64,000 bases of DNA, taken from Lepus europaeus (taxonomy: Eukaryota; Chordata; Mammalia; Lagomorpha; Leporidae). Below, piece by piece: positions 63,796 to 64,000 of this stretch. The translations under genes and the position numbers were made by a program. The stretch spans positions 39,960,002 to 40,024,001 of the forward strand of contig NC_084831.1 of assembly GCF_033115175.1 (NCBI RefSeq). Reading direction: 5' to 3'. The notes under the pieces are model-generated. The model saw only the letters and a program-made list of their open reading frames with translations, did not search any database and was not told the DNA's origin. Position 1 is the first letter of the stretch, and each line of letters starts with the position of its first letter.

Positions 63796-64000
63796 TCCAG
63801 CGTGTAGCTAATGATACCCACTGCCCCCCAACACACATATACACATCAGAACCTCACTACGGAGCCAGCCCTCCCAGCCTCTTGCTGAGCCCAAATCCAC
63901 CCCCACTCAGAGGCTTCCCACACCCCCGCCTCCACTCCCACCTGTGCTGCACCGCTGGTGCTTGAGTACCCACAGAAGCCCACTGGCCTCTTTATTTTCC
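63796..64000. other. Unassigned DNA to window end
   Basis: C-rich; nothing recognised. Confidence 0.4.

Overview
The window looks like ordinary mammalian nuclear DNA, and the repeat content points to a lagomorph, most likely rabbit. About fifty copies, whole or partial, of one tRNA-derived SINE are present on both strands. Its sense strand starts with a GGGGCCGGCGCTGTGG-like head holding Pol III A and B boxes. It runs through a CT-rich stretch and ends in AAATAAATAAATCTTTAAA. This is the lagomorph C-repeat (CSINE) family. A second subfamily, CSINE2-like, has a GGCTCA-type head, a CCCATGGGAGACCAGG core and a pure A tail. I found no convincing protein-coding exon, tRNA, rRNA, CRISPR array or bacterial-style gene. 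Long open frames are SINE shadows, decayed transposon frames or chance frames.

Layout. 1-7.3 kb: old L1 on the minus strand, a minus-strand MLT1-like LTR, several CSINEs and a pair of 90-bp direct repeats. 7.3-16.2 kb: many CSINEs, often as tail-to-tail pairs, with MIR, MLT1 and MER5A remnants in otherwise unique DNA. 16.2-18.3 kb: a nested SINE knot beside a long minus-strand L1 ORF2 remnant. 18.3-24.7 kb: unassigned sequence, more nested CSINEs, a possible CTCF motif and a GC-rich unique block. 24.8-31.9 kb: a mosaic of several endogenous retroviruses. 31.9-34.4 kb: unique DNA with an AT-rich stretch resembling a conserved non-coding element, then hAT remnants. 34.4-48.5 kb: fragmented old L1, CSINEs of several ages and three copies of a short inverted-repeat element. 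48.5-64 kb: SINE-poor, more unique DNA with MIR, L2 and L1 remnants, a near-perfect CTCF motif and microsatellites.

The most structured part is the retroviral mosaic. An ERV with a tRNA-His-like primer site and two same-direction LTRs sits between two inverted ~0.6-kb arms that themselves look like LTR sequence. To the right are minus-strand pol remnants (connection, RNase H, start of integrase). They are interrupted by a solo LTR with a 5-bp target duplication and by a second, class-II-like solo LTR. Every reading frame there is broken, and nothing suggests a functional virus.

No genes act together here. Any function would be regulatory: candidate CTCF sites, candidate conserved elements, and promoters or polyadenylation signals carried by LTRs. 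Family names come from recognising consensus features by eye and need a repeat-library search. Coordinates of old repeats are good to about 10-30 bp.
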